From: Verrucomicrobiota bacterium
GTDB lineage: Bacteria; Verrucomicrobiota; Verrucomicrobiae; Limisphaerales; UBA11358
Length of the DNA stretch: 64,000 nucleotides
Assembly (NCBI GenBank): GCA_014860005.1
Contig: JACZKP010000078.1
Coordinates: 14,883-78,882 of the forward strand
Reading direction: 5' to 3'
Position 1 is the first letter of the stretch, and each line of letters begins with the position of its first letter. The translations under genes were made by a program, and so were the position numbers. The notes below the pieces were generated by a model that was not told where the DNA came from, did no database searches, and was given only the letters and a program-made list of their open reading frames with translations. This document shows, one piece after another, positions 62,742 to 64,000 of the stretch.

Positions 62742-64000
62742 ATGAAGCTTCCCCAATTCTCCCTGCAAGTAGCCGCACCGCGATTGCTTGGCGTGCTCTC
62801 AATCTGCTTGGCGGTTCTGCTGCTCGGTTCCTCGCGGGTCTCCGTCGGCGTGGAACCGCTATCATTTGTGGAAACTCCCGCTGCCAGCAGTTTCTTCACG
62901 GCTTCGATCACCAATACTTTCGATGATATCGGCGTGGCCCAGGCCGACGATTGGACCCTGGAAGCGGAAGCCGGTGATCGCTTGACCGTTCGTCTCGAGG
63001 CGGCCATCGGCAATGCGCGGCCCAAGCTGCGGGTGCTGAATCCTTCCGGCCAGACCATCGCCAGCGTGGACGGCGGCACCACCGGTATGGCGGAGACCTA
63101 CAACCTGCTGCTGTCGGTGCCGGGCACCTTCCGCGTGCGGGTTTACACCGATCATCAGGTGTCCGATTACCGCCTGCGCGTGGATTTTTCGCGCGGACCC
63201 ACGCTGGAAGTCGAGCCGAACGATTCCATCGCCACTGCGAAAGTGCCGGAATGGACCACCCTGACCGGGAGTTACAGCGGCCGCACGGCGGGAACGCTGA
63301 CCACCACCGATTCCGGCGGCGATTACTTTAATCTCGGCGTGCTGGACGCCGGCAACAGCTTCAGCGCGGAACTTTTCACTGGTGAGCATAGCACATTGCA
63401 ACCAGGAGATGCTTCGATGGCAATTTTTCGGCAGGGCGATTCGGAGCCTTTGGCGGTCACAACGAACGCCAGTCTCGTTTATGGGATTTCCGAGGAGGCC
63501 GTCTATTTCGTGCGCATTCAAAGCGACGTCAACCGGGACCTGTTCGCACGCTATTTATTGACAGCGACCGTCACTGACACAGTAGCTCCATCGGTGGAAA
63601 GCACCTCGTTGCCCGGCGAAGGCACGACCTCGACGGTCATTTTCAACGCTTTCACCGTCACATTCTCCGAGGACATGGATCCCGCGACCATAAATAACCC
63701 GGCCAATTTCTCCCTGCGCGCGGCCGGAGTGGATGAGGTGTTTGGAACCGGCGATGATGAATTTTACCCGCTGGCTTCTCCCTTTTACATGAACGGCACG
63801 GTGGCGACATTCGCCTTGGTGGATGGTCCGCTGCAACCGGGGAATTATCGATTCACCATCGCGGCGACCGTTACCGACCGCGCGTCCAATCCGCTGGCGC
63901 CGTCTTACACGCTGAACTTCACCATTGATCGGCTGGGCTTCTTGCAGTTTGAAGCACGCACGAACGACACGCGGGCGGCGGCGGGGAGTTTGAGTTTGGG
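62742..64000 (+). CDS. Secreted protein with PPC-type and Ig-like domains (cut by window end)
   Basis: A frame starting at ATG 62742 stays open to the end of the window (419 codons seen). It begins with a signal peptide (LLGVLSICLAVLLLGSSRVSVG). Residues about 45-160 resemble a pre-peptidase C-terminal-like beta-sandwich (DIGVAQADDWTLEAEAGDRL, YRLRVDFSRGPTLEVEPND). Another such module follows (NSFSAELFTGE, YFVRIQSDVNRDLF), then a bacterial Ig-like region (AFTVTFSEDMDPATI, GNYRFTIAATVTDRASNPL). The C-terminus is outside the window, so the catalytic or anchoring part is unknown. Confidence 0.85.
   Translation, partial: MKLPQFSLQVAAPRLLGVLSICLAVLLLGSSRVSVGVEPLSFVETPAASSFFTASITNTFDDIGVAQADDWTLEAEAGDRLTVRLEAAIGNARPKLRVLNPSGQTIASVDGGTTGMAETYNLLLSVPGTFRVRVYTDHQVSDYRLRVDFSRGPTLEVEPNDSIATAKVPEWTTLTGSYSGRTAGTLTTTDSGGDYFNLGVLDAGNSFSAELFTGEHSTLQPGDASMAIFRQGDSEPLAVTTNASLVYGISEEAVYFVRIQSDVNRDLFARYLLTATVTDTVAPSVESTSLPGEGTTSTVIFNAFTVTFSEDMDPATINNPANFSLRAAGVDEVFGTGDDEFYPLASPFYMNGTVATFALVDGPLQPGNYRFTIAATVTDRASNPLAPSYTLNFTIDRLGFLQFEARTNDTRAAAGSLSL

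Overview
The window reads as a chromosomal segment of a GC-rich Verrucomicrobiota bacterium, most likely of the Limisphaerales/Pedosphaera type. This is inferred from the gene repertoire: prepilin-like proteins with a DUF1559-style Asp-Gly motif near the C-terminus, a PEP-CTERM surface protein, giant secreted proteins with lamin-tail, CotH-kinase and LamG-type domains, tandem DUF3160 proteins, Tat-exported TIM-barrel proteins, and many small palindromic intergenic repeats. I see no tRNA, rRNA, CRISPR array, transposase gene or phage module.

Layout. 1-4.3 kb: housekeeping and hypothetical genes (Tat-exported sugar isomerase-like protein, HELGHH protein, YgfZ, Nudix hydrolase). 4.3-11.5 kb: argH, then a 1,891-residue secreted CotH/lamin-tail protein. 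12-15.5 kb: a secreted sialidase translationally coupled to an N-acylglucosamine 2-epimerase. 15.7-23.7 kb: a sigma region 2-only small protein, a ferritin-like protein, a Sel1-repeat protein, a NupC-type transporter, a PEP-CTERM protein, a tRNA-dihydrouridine synthase and a PPOX-family protein. 23.7-27.4 kb: an overlapping HAD phosphatase-glpD-glpT operon for glycerol 3-phosphate. 27.6-32.9 kb: a prepilin-like/secreted-protein pair, divergent from a secreted endonuclease/phosphatase. 32.9-35.2 kb: decayed ImmA/IrrE and RNase H genes around an intact higBA toxin-antitoxin pair. 35.2-42.7 kb: a secreted GDPD/LamG protein coupled to a Tat-exported glycosidase-like protein, then a TlpA-type thioredoxin fused to carboxypeptidase-regulatory-like repeats. 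43-49.4 kb: a gene remnant, palindromic repeats, and a 1,502-residue LamG protein with a downstream prepilin-like gene. 49.7-56.2 kb: a GntR/HutC regulator and two tandem DUF3160 paralogues. 56.3-64 kb: an EboD-EboF-like pair, an RG-rich conserved protein, a ceramidase-family protein and the start of another secreted protein.

Two themes stand out. First, four transcription units encoding secreted proteins (two of them including a prepilin-like gene) carry a shared element, TTAGTGCGTTAACGCT or a shortened form, upstream. In the two best copies it sits directly on a -10 box with TTGACW 17 bp further up. The same units share protein modules, which suggests a co-regulated surface or secretome regulon. 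Second, GTAG-flanked REP-type palindromes are not only intergenic: a paired copy lies in frame inside the dus gene and a single copy in frame inside the eboF-like gene, so these elements appear to be adding peptide inserts to working enzymes.

Functionally, secreted GDPD could release glycerol 3-phosphate, GlpT import it, and GlpD oxidise it. Sialidase and the epimerase fit host or environmental sialic-acid use, although no lyase is present in the window.
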